From positions 53,655,001 to 53,719,000 of the forward strand of contig NC_073630.1 in assembly GCF_029407905.1 (NCBI RefSeq): a stretch of DNA of 64,000 nt, given 5' to 3'. The notes below the pieces were generated by a model, which worked only from the letters and a program-made list of their open reading frames with translations, was not told the origin of the DNA and ran no database searches. Numbering within the stretch: position 1 is the first letter of the stretch; every line of letters begins with the position of its first letter. Shown one piece after another: positions 34,732 to 44,681 of the stretch. Made by a program: the position numbers and the translations under genes. The DNA comes from Bubalus kerabau. Lineage: Eukaryota > Chordata > Mammalia > Artiodactyla > Bovidae.

Positions 34732-37419
34732 TTTTTTAATTTTATTTTATTTTTAAACTTAACATAACTGTATTAGATTTGCCAAATATCAAAATGAATC
34801 CACCACAGGTACACATGTGTTCCCCATCCTGAACCCTCCTCCCTCCTCCCTCCCCATTCCATCCCTCTGGGTCGTCCCAGTGCACCAGCCCCAAGCATCC
34901 AGTATTGTGCATCGAACCTGGACTGGCAACTCATTTCATACATGATATTTTACATGTTTCAATGCCATTCTCCCAAATCTTCCCACCCTCTCCCTCTCCC
35001 ACAGAGTCCATAAGACTGTTCTATACATGAGTGTCTCTTTTGCTGTCTCGTACACAGGGTTATTGTTACCATCTTTCTAAATTCCATATATATGCGTTAG
35101 TATACTATATTGGTGTTTTTCTTTCTGGCTTACTTCACTCTGTATAATAGGCTCCAGTTTCATCCACCTCATTAGAACTGATTCAAATGTATTCTTTTTA
35201 ATGGCTGAATAATACTCCATTGTGTATATGTACCACAGCTTTCTTATCCATTCATCTGCTGATGGACATCTAGGTTGCTTCCATGTCCTGGCTATTATAA
35301 ACAGTGCTGCGATGAACATTGGGGTACTCGTGTCTCTTTCCCTTCTGGTTTCCTCAGTGTGTATGCCCAGCAGTGGGATTGCTGGATCATAAGGCATGTC
35401 TATTTCCAGAGAATTGCAGAGGATGGTAAACTTCCAAATTCATTCTATGAGGCCACCATCACCCTAATACCAAAACCTGACAAAGATCCCACAAAAAAAG
35501 AAAACTACAGGCCAATATCACTGATGAACATAGACGCAAAAATCCTTAACAAAATTCTAGCAATCAGAATCCAACAACACATTAAAAAGATCATACACCA
35601 TGACCAAGTGGGCTTTATCCCAGGGATGCAAGGATTCTTCAATATCCGCAAATCAATCAATGTAATACACCACATTAACAAATTGAAAAATAAAACCCAT
35701 ATGATTATCTCAATAGATGCAGAGAAAGCCTTTGACAAAATTCAACATCCATTTATGATCAAAACTCTCCAGAAAGCAGGAATAGAAGGAACATACCTCA
35801 ACATAATCAAAGCTATATATGACAAACCCACAGCAAACATTATCCTCAATGGTGAAAAATTGAAAGCATTTCCTCTAAAGTCAGGAACAAGACAAGGGTG
35901 TCCACTTTCACCATTACTATTCAACATAGTTTTGGAAGTTTTGGCCACAGCAATCAGAACAGAAAAAGAAATAAAAGGAATCCAAATTGGAAAAGAAGAA
36001 GTAAAGCTCTCACTGTTTGCAGATGACATGATCCTCTACATAGAAAACCCTAAAGACTCCACCAGAAAATTACTAGAACTAATCAATGACTATAGTAAAG
36101 TTGCAGGATATAAAATCAACACACAGAAATCCCTTGCATTCCTATACACTAATAATGAGAAAACAGAAAGAGAAATTAAGGAAACAATTCCATTCACCAT
36201 TGCAACGGAAAGAATAAAATACTTAGGAATATATCTACCTAAAGAATCTAAAGACCTATATATAGAAAACTATAAAACACTGGTGAAAGAAATCAAAGAG
36301 GACACTAACAGATGGAGAAATATACCATGTTCATGGATTGGAAGAATCAATGTAGTGAAAATGAGTATACTACCCAAAGCAATCTATAGATTCAATGCAA
36401 TCCCTATCAAGCTACCAACGGTATTCTTCACAGAGCTAGAACAAATAATTTCACAATTTGTATGGAAAAACAAAAAACCTTGAATAGCCAAAGCGATCTT
36501 GAGAAAGAAGAATGGAACTGGAGGAATCAACCTACCTGACTTCAGGCTCTACTACAAAGCCACAGTTATCAAGACAGTATGGTACTGGCACAAAGACAGA
36601 AATATAGATCAATGGAACAAAATAGAAAGCCCAGAGATAAATCCACGCACATATGGACACCTTATCTTCGACAAAGGAGGCAAGAATATACAATGGATTA
36701 AAGACAATCTCTTTAACAAGTGGTGCTGGGAACTCTGGTCAACCACTTGTAAAAGAATGAAACTAGAACACTTTCTAACACCATACACAAAAATAAACTC
36801 AAAATGGATTAAAGATCTCAATGTAAGACCAGAAACTATAAAACTCCTAGAGGAGAACATAGGCAAAACACTCTCTGACATACATCACAGCAGGATCCTC
36901 TATGACCCACCTCCCAGAATATTGGAAATAAAAGCAAAAATAAACAAATGGGACCTAATGAAACTTAAAAGCTTCTGCACATCAAAGGAAACTATAAGCA
37001 AGGTGAAAAGACAGCCTTCAGAATGGGAGAAGATAATAGCAAATGAAGCAACTGACAAACAACTAATCTCGAGAATATACAAGCAACTCCTACAGCTCAA
37101 CTCCAGAAAAATAAATGACCCAATCAAAAAATGGGCCAAAGAACTAAATAGACATTTCTCCAAAGAAGACATACAGATGGCTAACAAACACATGAAAAGA
37201 TGCTCAACATCACTCATTATCAGAGAAATGCAAATCAAAACCACTATGAGGTACCTTTTCACACCAGTCAGAATGGCTGCGATCCAAAAGTCTACAAGTA
37301 ATAAATGCTGGAGAGGGTGTGGAGAAAAGGGAACCCTCTTACACTGTTGGTGGGAATGCAAACTAGTACAGTCACTATGGAGAACAGTGTGGAGATTCCT
37401 TAAAAAACTGGAAATAGAA
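34732..37419 (-). mobile_element. L1-BT with inverted 5' part (twin-primed)
   Basis: The left part (34732-35411) is the antisense L1-BT 3' end with the poly-A tail as poly-T at the left edge. The right part (35412-37419) is L1-BT ORF2 in the sense direction. The two meet at the same L1 position, with CTGGAAATAG-like text at both inner ends. The 13-bp duplication AAGTATTTGTTTT at 34719-34731 and 37420-37432 brackets the 2.7-kb insertion. This is twin priming of an antisense insertion truncated inside the reverse transcriptase. Confidence 0.92.
35412..37419 (+). pseudogene. L1-BT ORF2 fragment (reverse transcriptase to C-terminal domain)
   Basis: The L1 ORF2 product supplies endonuclease and reverse transcriptase for retrotransposition; here only the middle and C-terminal parts remain. 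Visible motifs are the ENYRPISLMNIDAKI fingers motif, SIDAEKAFDKIQH (motif A), GTRQGCPLSPLLFN (motif B) and the catalytic FADD box in LSLFADDMILYI. One in-frame stop, TGA at 36481-36483 after KNKKP, divides two long open pieces. TGA fits deamination of a CGA arginine codon. The second piece runs to the duplication with the C-terminal Cys/Trp-rich part CWRGCGEKGTLLHCWWEC. Apart from truncation and this stop the frame is intact over 2 kb, so the copy is young. An upstream Met at 35275 lies in the inverted part and is not an ORF2 start. Confidence 0.9.
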
Positions 37420-37469
37420 AAGTATTTGTTTTACATATATGTATATAATTCTAACATCTGTAATATATA

Positions 37470-38880
37470 GCTCAGACCAGATCAGATCAGTTGCTCAGTC
37501 ATGTCCCACTCTTTGCGACCCCATGAATTGCAGCACACCAGGCCTCCCTGTCCATCACCAACTCCCAGAGTTCACTGAGACTCACATCCATCCAGTCAGT
37601 GATGCCATCCAGCCATCTCATCCTCTGTCGTCCCCTTCTCCTCCTGCCCCCAATCCCTCCCAGCATCAGAGTCTTTTCCAATGAGTTGACTCTTCGCATG
37701 AGGTGGCCAAAGTACTGGAGTTTCAGCTTTAGCATCATTCCTTCCAAAGAAATCCCAGGGCTGATCTCCTTCAGAATGGACTGGTTGGATCTCCTTGCAG
37801 TCCAAGGGACTCTCAAGAGTCCTCTCCAACACCACAGTTCAAAAGCATCAATTCTTTGGCACTCAGCCTTCTTCACAGTCCAACTCTCACATCCATACAT
37901 GACCACAGGAAAAACCATAGCCTTGACTAGATGGACCTTTGTTGCAAAGTAATGTCTCTGTTTTTGAATATGCTATCTAGGTTGGTCATAACTTTCCTTC
38001 CAAGGAGTAAGCGTCTTTTAATTTCATGGCTGCAGTCACCATCTATAGTGATTTTGGAGCCCAGAAAAATAAAGTCTGACACTGTTTCCACTGTTTCCCC
38101 ATCTATTTCCCATGAAGTGGTGGGACCGGATTCCATGATCTTCATTTTCTGAATGTTGAGGTTTAAGCCAACTTTTTCACTCTCCACTTTCACTTTCATC
38201 AAGAGGCTTTTGAGTTCCTCTTCACTTTCTGCCATAAGGGTGGTGTCATCTGCATATCTGAGGTTATTGATATTTCTCCCAGCAATCTTGATTCCAGTTT
38301 GTGTTTCTTCCAGTCCAGCGTTTCTCATGATGTACTCTGCATATAAGTTAAATAAACAGGGTGACAATATACAGTCTTGACAACTCCTTTTCCTATTTGG
38401 AACCAGTCTGTTGTTCCACATCCAGTTCTAACTGTTGCTTCCTGACCTGCATACAAATTTCTCAAAAGGCAGATCAGGTGGTCTGGTATTCCCATCTCTT
38501 TCAGAATTTTCCACAGTTTATCGTGATCCACACAGTCAAAGGCTTTGGCATAGTCAATAATGCAGAAATAGATGTTTTTCTGGAACTCTCTTGTTTTTTC
38601 CATGATCCAGCAGATGTTGGCAATTTGATCTCTGGTTCCTCTGCCTTTTCTAAAACCAGCTTGAACATCAGGAAGTTCACAGTTCACATATTGCTGAAGC
38701 CTGGCTTGGAGAATTTTGAGCATGACTTTACTAGCGTGTGAGATGAGTGCAATTGTGTGGTAGTTTGAGCATTCTTTGGCATTGCCTTTCTTTGGGATCG
38801 GAATGAAAACTGACCTTTTCCAGTCCTGTGGCCACTGCTGAGTTTTCCAAATTTGCTTGCATATTGAGCGCAGCACTTTC
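37470..38880 (-). mobile_element. BovB LINE, 5'-truncated, antisense
   Basis: Starts with the reversed BovB end (GACCAGATCAGATCAGTTGC) and runs back to the fingers region of the reverse transcriptase (TTGCTTGCATATTGAGCGCAG), about 1.4 kb. Low divergence indicates a relatively young copy. No convincing target-site duplication is seen. Confidence 0.92.
37499..38876 (-). pseudogene. BovB reverse transcriptase remnant
   Basis: Reading from 38876 down, the first piece (38876-38325) has GFRKGRGTRDQIANICW, CIIDYAKAFDCVDH (motif A) and then loses frame within motif B at GKGV. The second (38421-37927) has CILSPCLFNLYAEY and the catalytic YADD in LRYADDTTLM. The third (37918-37499) carries the C-terminal MYGCESWTVKKAEC and the MRWLDGITDW region. 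Two frameshifts, near 38390 and near 37925, separate otherwise long open pieces. The endonuclease is absent through 5' truncation. Confidence 0.85.
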
Positions 38881-39402
38881 TACCAAAACTAAATAGATTA
38901 TGGGAAGATTTCAAAAAGAACCACCAAAAACAGAGAGTATACCTTTCAAATTTTATAGAGGAAAATTTACAGAATAAATTTTTCATTTTGAAGTAATAAA
39001 AGAGGAAAGAAACAAAATATCACAATATAATTTTACAAAAATAATTTACCAAATTTTTAGTAACAGATACAAATTTTACAAAGCACAGAAATATTAAAAA
39101 CACTAATTTTAAAAAAAGGCATTTTACTGATACAAGACCAAAAAATTTTAATAAAATATATTAAGCACTCATGATCATGGAAGAAAAACATTTAAACAAT
39201 GCAATGGATAATATAATCAGATTATATTTTAAAATCTAAACTAAATTAGTTCTATTTCCTAGATGAAAGTTTTAATAAAGCTATTAATATTTTTCCTCCA
39301 TACTGTGATTAAAGATAAATAAAATATATTCAGGTGAATAAAAATAGATTATGTTAACATATCCAATGGAGATCTTTTTAATCAGTACTAATGAACAGGA
39401 AT
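38881..39402. other. Very A+T-rich non-coding DNA
   Basis: No assigned repeat. A continuation of the old L1M segment interrupted at 34.7 kb is possible but not demonstrable by eye. Confidence 0.4.
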
Positions 39403-39612
39403 GGGGCTTCCCAGGTGACCCAGTTGTAAAGAAGCAGCCTGCCAATGCAGGAGACATAGGAGACACAGGTTCTATTCCAAGTCCAAAAGATCTCCTGGAG
39501 GAGGAAATGGCAACCCACTCCAGTATTCTTGCCTGGAGAATCCCATGGACAGAGGAATCTGGCAGGCTAAATTGGAGTCACAAAGAGTTGGAGACAATTT
39601 AGTGACTAAACA
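39403..39612 (+). mobile_element. Bov-tA SINE
   Basis: A full copy from GGGGCTTCCCAGGTGACCC to a degraded GGAGACAATTTAGTGAC tail. A local duplication (GGAGACATAGGAGACACAGG) distinguishes it. Confidence 0.9.
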
Positions 39613-40149
39613 ATGGCAATAAACACGATATTTATGCCAGGATTGTCTGTGGTAGCAAGGTAACAGTCAAAAAATCCCCCAAATGAAAGAATGGGCAAAG
39701 CAAGTATAGCAATACAGTAGAATTAATTACAGGAGTATTAATGAAGGAGCCATAGTCAATCAAATTAAAATATATCAAACTCACAAATATATGCAGCTTA
39801 GCAATGACTGGAAAAAAAAAACATATCTTGTATGGCATCACTTACATGAAAATAAAATTATGTGAAATAAGTATATATGCATATTTATTTAAAGAAATGA
39901 CTGTCAAGCATCATTGTTTAAATTGCTATACATGTGATTTGTTTACTTACTAAAATGTATTTGTAATCCTCAAAACTATAGTCCAGACATCCTCAGAACA
40001 TCCTCAGACATCCGCAGAACAGTGAAAAATTTGAGTCTGAGGTCCATGCTCCCAGCTGACTGCTAACAAGGCCAGGTGCTCAGCTTTCTCCTTTCAGCTC
40101 TCATAGAGATGCCCAGAGGAAGGAGAGGGCAGTGTACTGCAGAGCAAGC
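39613..40149. other. Non-coding DNA, possible old L1 3' region
   Basis: Between about 39690 and 39890 the text vaguely follows an old L1 3' end (ATGGCATCACTTACATG). Short repeated CATCCTCAGA phrases occur at 39988-40018. Nothing else is assignable. Confidence 0.35.
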
Positions 40150-40300
40150 CGCTCTGGCTCTGGGGCGAGTTGGACAGGGACTGAATTCCAGCTCTGGCAC
40201 CTGTTAGTGGGGAGGCCTAAAGCAAGTCACTTAACCATGCTGAACCTTATTTCCTCTTTTGTAAAATGGGATAAAATCAAATCTACCAGAGTGAGCTGTT
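40150..40300 (+). mobile_element. MIR SINE
   Basis: Ordered MIR blocks: GACTGAATTCCAGCTCTGGC, CAAGTCACTTAACCATGCTG, TTTCCTCTTTTGTAAAATGG. An old mammalian-wide SINE with a well-preserved core. Confidence 0.8.
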
Positions 40301-40703
40301 TTTACAATTCAAGACTGTAATCTATGTGAGGTGTGTGGATGTGTGTGTGTCCATATTTCCTCTAGGAGAGATAGTTAAGTATTTGCTAATACAGTGTTCA
40401 CCTCAACCTTATGCAGCATAAATACCATGAATAAGGAGAATAAATGCATGAGGAAAACCAAAGAAATAATGTATATGAATAGTAATTCTTTCCAGAGAGG
40501 AGTGAGAGGTGATAGGGGATAGAAAAGTCATACAATCAAAAGGGTCACAGAGGGAATTTTTAACTGTGCTGGTAATGCTCTGCTGGATAATTCAGATGTT
40601 TGGTCCTCAATTTCTCATTTTGTATTGTTTTACTATTTATGGCATATGACACATAACATATAAAATTATATTTATAGAATATTTCATAATAATAAAATTA
40701 TTT
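40301..40703. other. Non-coding DNA with short (GT)n
   Basis: A TGTGTGGATGTGTGTGTGT run at about 40332-40350. No other structure is recognised. Confidence 0.4.
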
Positions 40704-40718
40704 AAAAAGATCAATCTG

Positions 40719-41166
40719 TCTAATGAGGTGGATGAAACTGGAGCCTATTATACAGAGTGAAGTAAGCCAGAAAGAAAAACACCAATACAGTATACTAACG
40801 CATATATATGGAATTTAGAAAGATGGTAACAATAACCCTGTGTATGAGACAGCAAAAGAGACACTGATGTATAGAACAGTCTTATGGACTCTGTGAGAGA
40901 GGGAGAGGGTGGGAAGATTTGGGAGAATGGCATTGAAACATGTAAAATATCATGTATGAAACAAGTTGCCAGTCCAGGTTCGATGCACGATACTGGATGC
41001 TTGGGGCTGGTGCACTGGGACGACCCAGAGGGACGGAATGGGGAGGGAGGAGGGAGGGAGGTTCGGGATGGGGAACACATGTATACCTGTGGCGGATTCA
41101 TTTTTATATTTGGCAAAACTAATACAGCTATGTAAAGTTTAAAAATAAAATAAAATTTAAAAAAAA
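40719..41166 (+). mobile_element. Young L1-BT, 5'-truncated, perfect duplication
   Basis: Sense L1-BT 3' end of about 430 bp, from TAATGAGGTGGATGAAACTGG through the GGGAGGGAGGAGGGAGGG tract to AAAATAAAATAAAATTT and poly-A. The 15-bp duplication AAAAAGATCAATCTG at 40704-40718 and 41167-41181 is perfect (its first As overlap the tail). Confidence 0.95.
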
Positions 41167-41190
41167 AAAAAGATCAATCTGCTTTTGTTT

Positions 41191-41458
41191 AGTGCTGGGG
41201 TCAGTTAACTATGGCCCATAGGTATAGCCACACTCAAGTTTCATTTAGAGCAGGAACAGTCAAACTATGGCTCATAATCCAAATTCACCTGTTTTTATAA
41301 AATTTTATTAGAGCATGGCCTGCCCATTTTTTGTATTTTCTGTGGCTATATTTGAGCTACAAGAGCAGAATTAAATAGTTGCAACAGAGAATTTATGGTC
41401 TGAAAAATCTAAAATATTTATTATTTGGTCCTTTATGAAAAATTTTGCAAACACTTAA
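41191..41458 (+). mobile_element. hAT-Charlie-type DNA transposon remnant with doubled left end
   Basis: The block from 41255 with GTCAAACTATGGC, then TTTTATAAAATTTTATTAGAGC, GTGGCTATATTTGAGC and GTTGCAACAGAGAATTTATGG, follows a common Charlie-group repeat. A similar start, GGGTCAGTTAACTATGGCCC, already occurs at 41199, so the left terminus is present twice. Confidence 0.6.
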
Positions 41459-41798
41459 TTCAATGCAACATCTTAATACTCACACTAATTGGTAAGAATA
41501 GCTCAGGAGGCATAGCCAAAATGAACCATGGAGAGAAACATAGAAGAAAACTTTTTTTCTATATGATAAAGTGGCACAAGCTTTTAATTCTCTGAGACAT
41601 CCATAAAGCAGTAGGTGTAGGGGACTGGAGCAATATGCCAGCAAATAAAATTGAAAATAAGTCAACAAGAAAACCTGCAAATATTAACTCATGGAATCCT
41701 CACAATCCCTATGCAAGTCAACTGAAGCACCGATAGATTAAGAAAATCACCCATATTTACACATGTTGTATCTAGTGAAGCTAGAATTCCATACAACT
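41459..41798. other. Non-coding DNA without assigned repeats
   Basis: No gene or repeat recognised. The young BovB insertion target lies at its right end. Confidence 0.4.
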
Positions 41799-41811
41799 TC
41801 ACTTCCTGTGC

Positions 41812-42066
41812 TAAAGCTGAAACTCCAGTACTTTGGCCACCTCATGCGAAGAGTTGATTCATTGGAAAAGACCCTGATGCTGGGAGGGATTGGGGGCAGG
41901 AGGAGAAGGGGACGACAGAGGATGAGATGGCTGGATGGCATCACTGACTCGATGGACGTGAGTCTCAGTGAACTCCAGGGGTTGGTGATGGACAGGGAGG
42001 CCTGGTGTGCTGTGATTCATGGGGTCGCAAAGAGTCGGACATGACTGAGCGACTGATCTGATCTGA
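41812..42066 (+). mobile_element. Young BovB 3' fragment with perfect 13-bp duplication
   Basis: A 255-bp BovB 3' end (CTGAAACTCCAGTACTTTGG to GACTGAGCGACTGATCTGATCTGA), near consensus. TCACTTCCTGTGC occurs perfectly at 41799-41811 and 42067-42079. The TGATC repeats close the element in place of a poly-A tail, as usual for RTE elements. Confidence 0.96.
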
Positions 42067-42330
42067 TCACTTCCTGTGCAGAGGAATCCACATTATCTAC
42101 TATTAAGGTGATTCCCATGGTAAACTATACACTGTGAGAAAACTCTACTTTTATTATCTCAAAACTTCTGTAAATTGTGTTATTTTAAAGAGTGAAAGAG
42201 GCAGCGACAAATTCGGTATACCTCTTGGTTGGGAAAACAAAGATTCAGTGGACTCAAAACATTGGGAAAAAAGAGAAATTTAAGTCTCTTGGTCACCTGT
42301 GATGTTATTAGGAGATGCTGGTTTCCAACC

Positions 42331-42561
42331 GGGGCCTTCCCCTAGTGACTCAGCAATAAAGAAACTACCTGAAATGCAGGAGCCACAGGAAACACAGATT
42401 CAATCCTGGGGCAGGAAGATCCCCTGGAGGAGGGCATGGCAACTCATTACAGTAATCTTGCATGGAGAATTCCATGGATAGTGAAGTTTGGCAGGCTACA
42501 GTCCACAGGGTCATAAAGAGACATGACTGAAGAGACTTGGTACTTAGTACGCATGCACACA
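42331..42561 (+). mobile_element. Bov-tA SINE with 13-bp duplication
   Basis: A diverged full-length copy (GGGGCCTTCCCCTAGTGAC to ACGCATGCACACA) flanked by CTGGTTTCCAACC at 42318-42330 and 42562-42574. Confidence 0.93.
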
Positions 42562-42725
42562 CTGGTTTCCAACCATATGTAATTTGGAGTTTTGACATTT
42601 AGTAGGTAGGTGGTTCATGTGCTTAGTATATAAATATTAAAGGAAAGGAATTGACATCACCAAATTGATTGATATCTGGGTTATATTTTATGAATACAAT
42701 GATTCTTATTTTGTTTTGCAATTAG

Positions 42726-42909
42726 TCAATTTATAAAAAATGAGGATGTTATGGTGGGAAAATATTTATATCTGCTTGCTTTACTTAAAAAGAGCCAGAA
42801 GAATTATCTTCACTTGGTGTATAGCAAACCATCGAATGCAAGGATCAAACTAATATGTGACTTCCAGAAGAGGGGGAAATATTTTTTGAATTCAATTACC
42901 AAAAATGAG
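42726..42909 (+). CDS. Candidate internal coding exon (184 bp), product unrecognised
   Basis: The acceptor side has a T-rich tract ending TTTTGCAATTAG at 42725, and the donor is GAG|GTAAGT at 42907-42915, a perfect consensus. The frame starting at 42727 is open for all 61 codons, so the exon begins with the last base of a split codon and ends exactly between codons. The translation includes MVGKYLYLLALLKK, a Lys/Leu-rich stretch, then ICDFQKRGKYF; there is no signal peptide, membrane segment or motif I can name. Its leading phase matches the trailing phase of the candidate exon at 1249-1316 on the same strand. No repeat overlaps it, although SINEs and a BovB lie just upstream. RNA or cross-species conservation would settle it. 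Confidence 0.45.
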
Positions 42910-44241
42910 GTAAGTAACATGAGTATTTCCTTGTGTTCTTATTGAAAATAATTATTCCTTTACTAGAAACTAAGGTTTTTATTGAAAATTATTAAAGATA
43001 ATTAGAATGTCAAAATGAATTTTTAAAGCAAATTGAGATAATGTAATAAATATTATTTCACAAAACATTAAAATATAAGATCTTCTTAAAATTATATTTT
43101 TTTAGTTTAAATGTGTACTATATAAAATCAGTTTTGCTCTACCACAAGTGAAAGTTCATTAGAAAGACTATAAGTAATCAGGAGGAAAATCTCTTTTTTA
43201 ATCATATTTTCTTAGAGTCCATAGATCAAAAAAATATAGGCCATAGAGAGATTTGAGATTTAGGTTAAAAGCCTTCTGTGCCCCCAGATATAATTGATGT
43301 TGCACAGAAATTAAAAACATTACCTAGAATTCTTAAGTATAATGGCTTAATTTATTTTTATCATCATACTTCTATGTGGAACAACACATTTATCACACAG
43401 GCTTGAAGGATTCTGATATGGGTTGAGTGAAGCACATTTATTAATACACTAACTTTTTTTAAGTTATCTGAAAAGGCAATTATTAGAGTCTTACACTTTG
43501 AGAATATTATTTTAGCAATATGACATCATTTAGTGTTTTCATTTATATTCAATTAAGCTTTGATCTATGGTTTCTAAAATATACAAAGTCAAAGCAATTT
43601 CCATAATTTTGATATTTTAATGTAATATATCTTGTTACTTATCAAAGAGGTCACATTTGTCATCCCATTAATTCCTACATCATTATACAAACTTTTTAGG
43701 ATTTCTTGTAGGCAAAGATTCTGTTTCCTTTGTCCCTCACATTTCCATGTGTACTTACATGTGTACTTCTAAGAACCAATTCACTATATTTGCATTTGGA
43801 ACCTTGTTCCCTCTCTTGTTAGGGAAATGGGCCAGGAAACCACTGTAAACCCTGGTTTGCTGATCACAGAGAACTCTTGGTTACTTGTCATGGGATAAAT
43901 CTTTCTTCTCTGGGAAGTCCACATTTTGCCTACTAATGAACTGTCAGTAGGTAAGCATGCTATTCACAGAATTGGGCCAAAAAAAACGAATTACATCTTG
44001 CAAAACAAAACATAAGGTTATGAGAAAGTTAGTGGTCATTAGTTTCCATGTAACTCAATGCGAAATCATCAAACAACCTATGAAGAGTTCCCAATGAGAC
44101 AGGATATATTGTAGTTGGAGGCGATAGCTAGACATGATATAAAAGCAATTGCTTTAAATAAGAATTTAGTAATGTGGTGGTAAGGTGTGGGGAGGGTGGT
44201 GTTCTACAGTCCTATGATTACATCTGAATCATTTAGTGAGC
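42910..44241. other. A+T-rich non-coding DNA, possibly intron
   Basis: Starts with the GTAAGT of the candidate exon. No assigned repeat. An acceptor-like TTTTCTTAG at about 43207-43215 is followed by an early in-frame stop and was not called. Confidence 0.45.
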
Positions 44242-44681
44242 CTGTGCTTCTGAAGCCCATTTCCCAGTTTCACCCTCAGTCAGTCTAGCCCATCAGGAAG
44301 CTTCCATAAGCCTCTTATCCTTCTCCATCAGAGGGCAGACAGACTGAAAACCACAATCACAGAAAACTAACCAATCTAATCACATGGACCACAGCCTTGT
44401 CTAACCCAATGAAACTAAGAGCCATGCTGTGTAGGGCCACCCAAGATGGACAGGTCATGGTGGAGAGATCTGACAAAATGTAGTCCACTGGAGAATGGAA
44501 TGGCAAACAACTTCAGTATCCTTGCTTTGAGAACCCCATGAACAGTAAGAAAAGGCAAAAGTTGGGACACTGAAAGATAAACTCCCCAGGTTGGTAGGTA
44601 CCCGTATGTTACTGGAGATAAGTGGAGAAATAACTCCAGAAGAATGAGGAGACAGAGCTAAAGCAAAAACAACCCCCAGTT

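Noticed and set aside
35077..35397. 106-codon frame MPYDPAIPLLGIHTEE... on the - strand
   Set aside because: This is the C-terminal end of L1 ORF2 in the antisense 3' half of the L1-BT, not a separate gene; described with the element.
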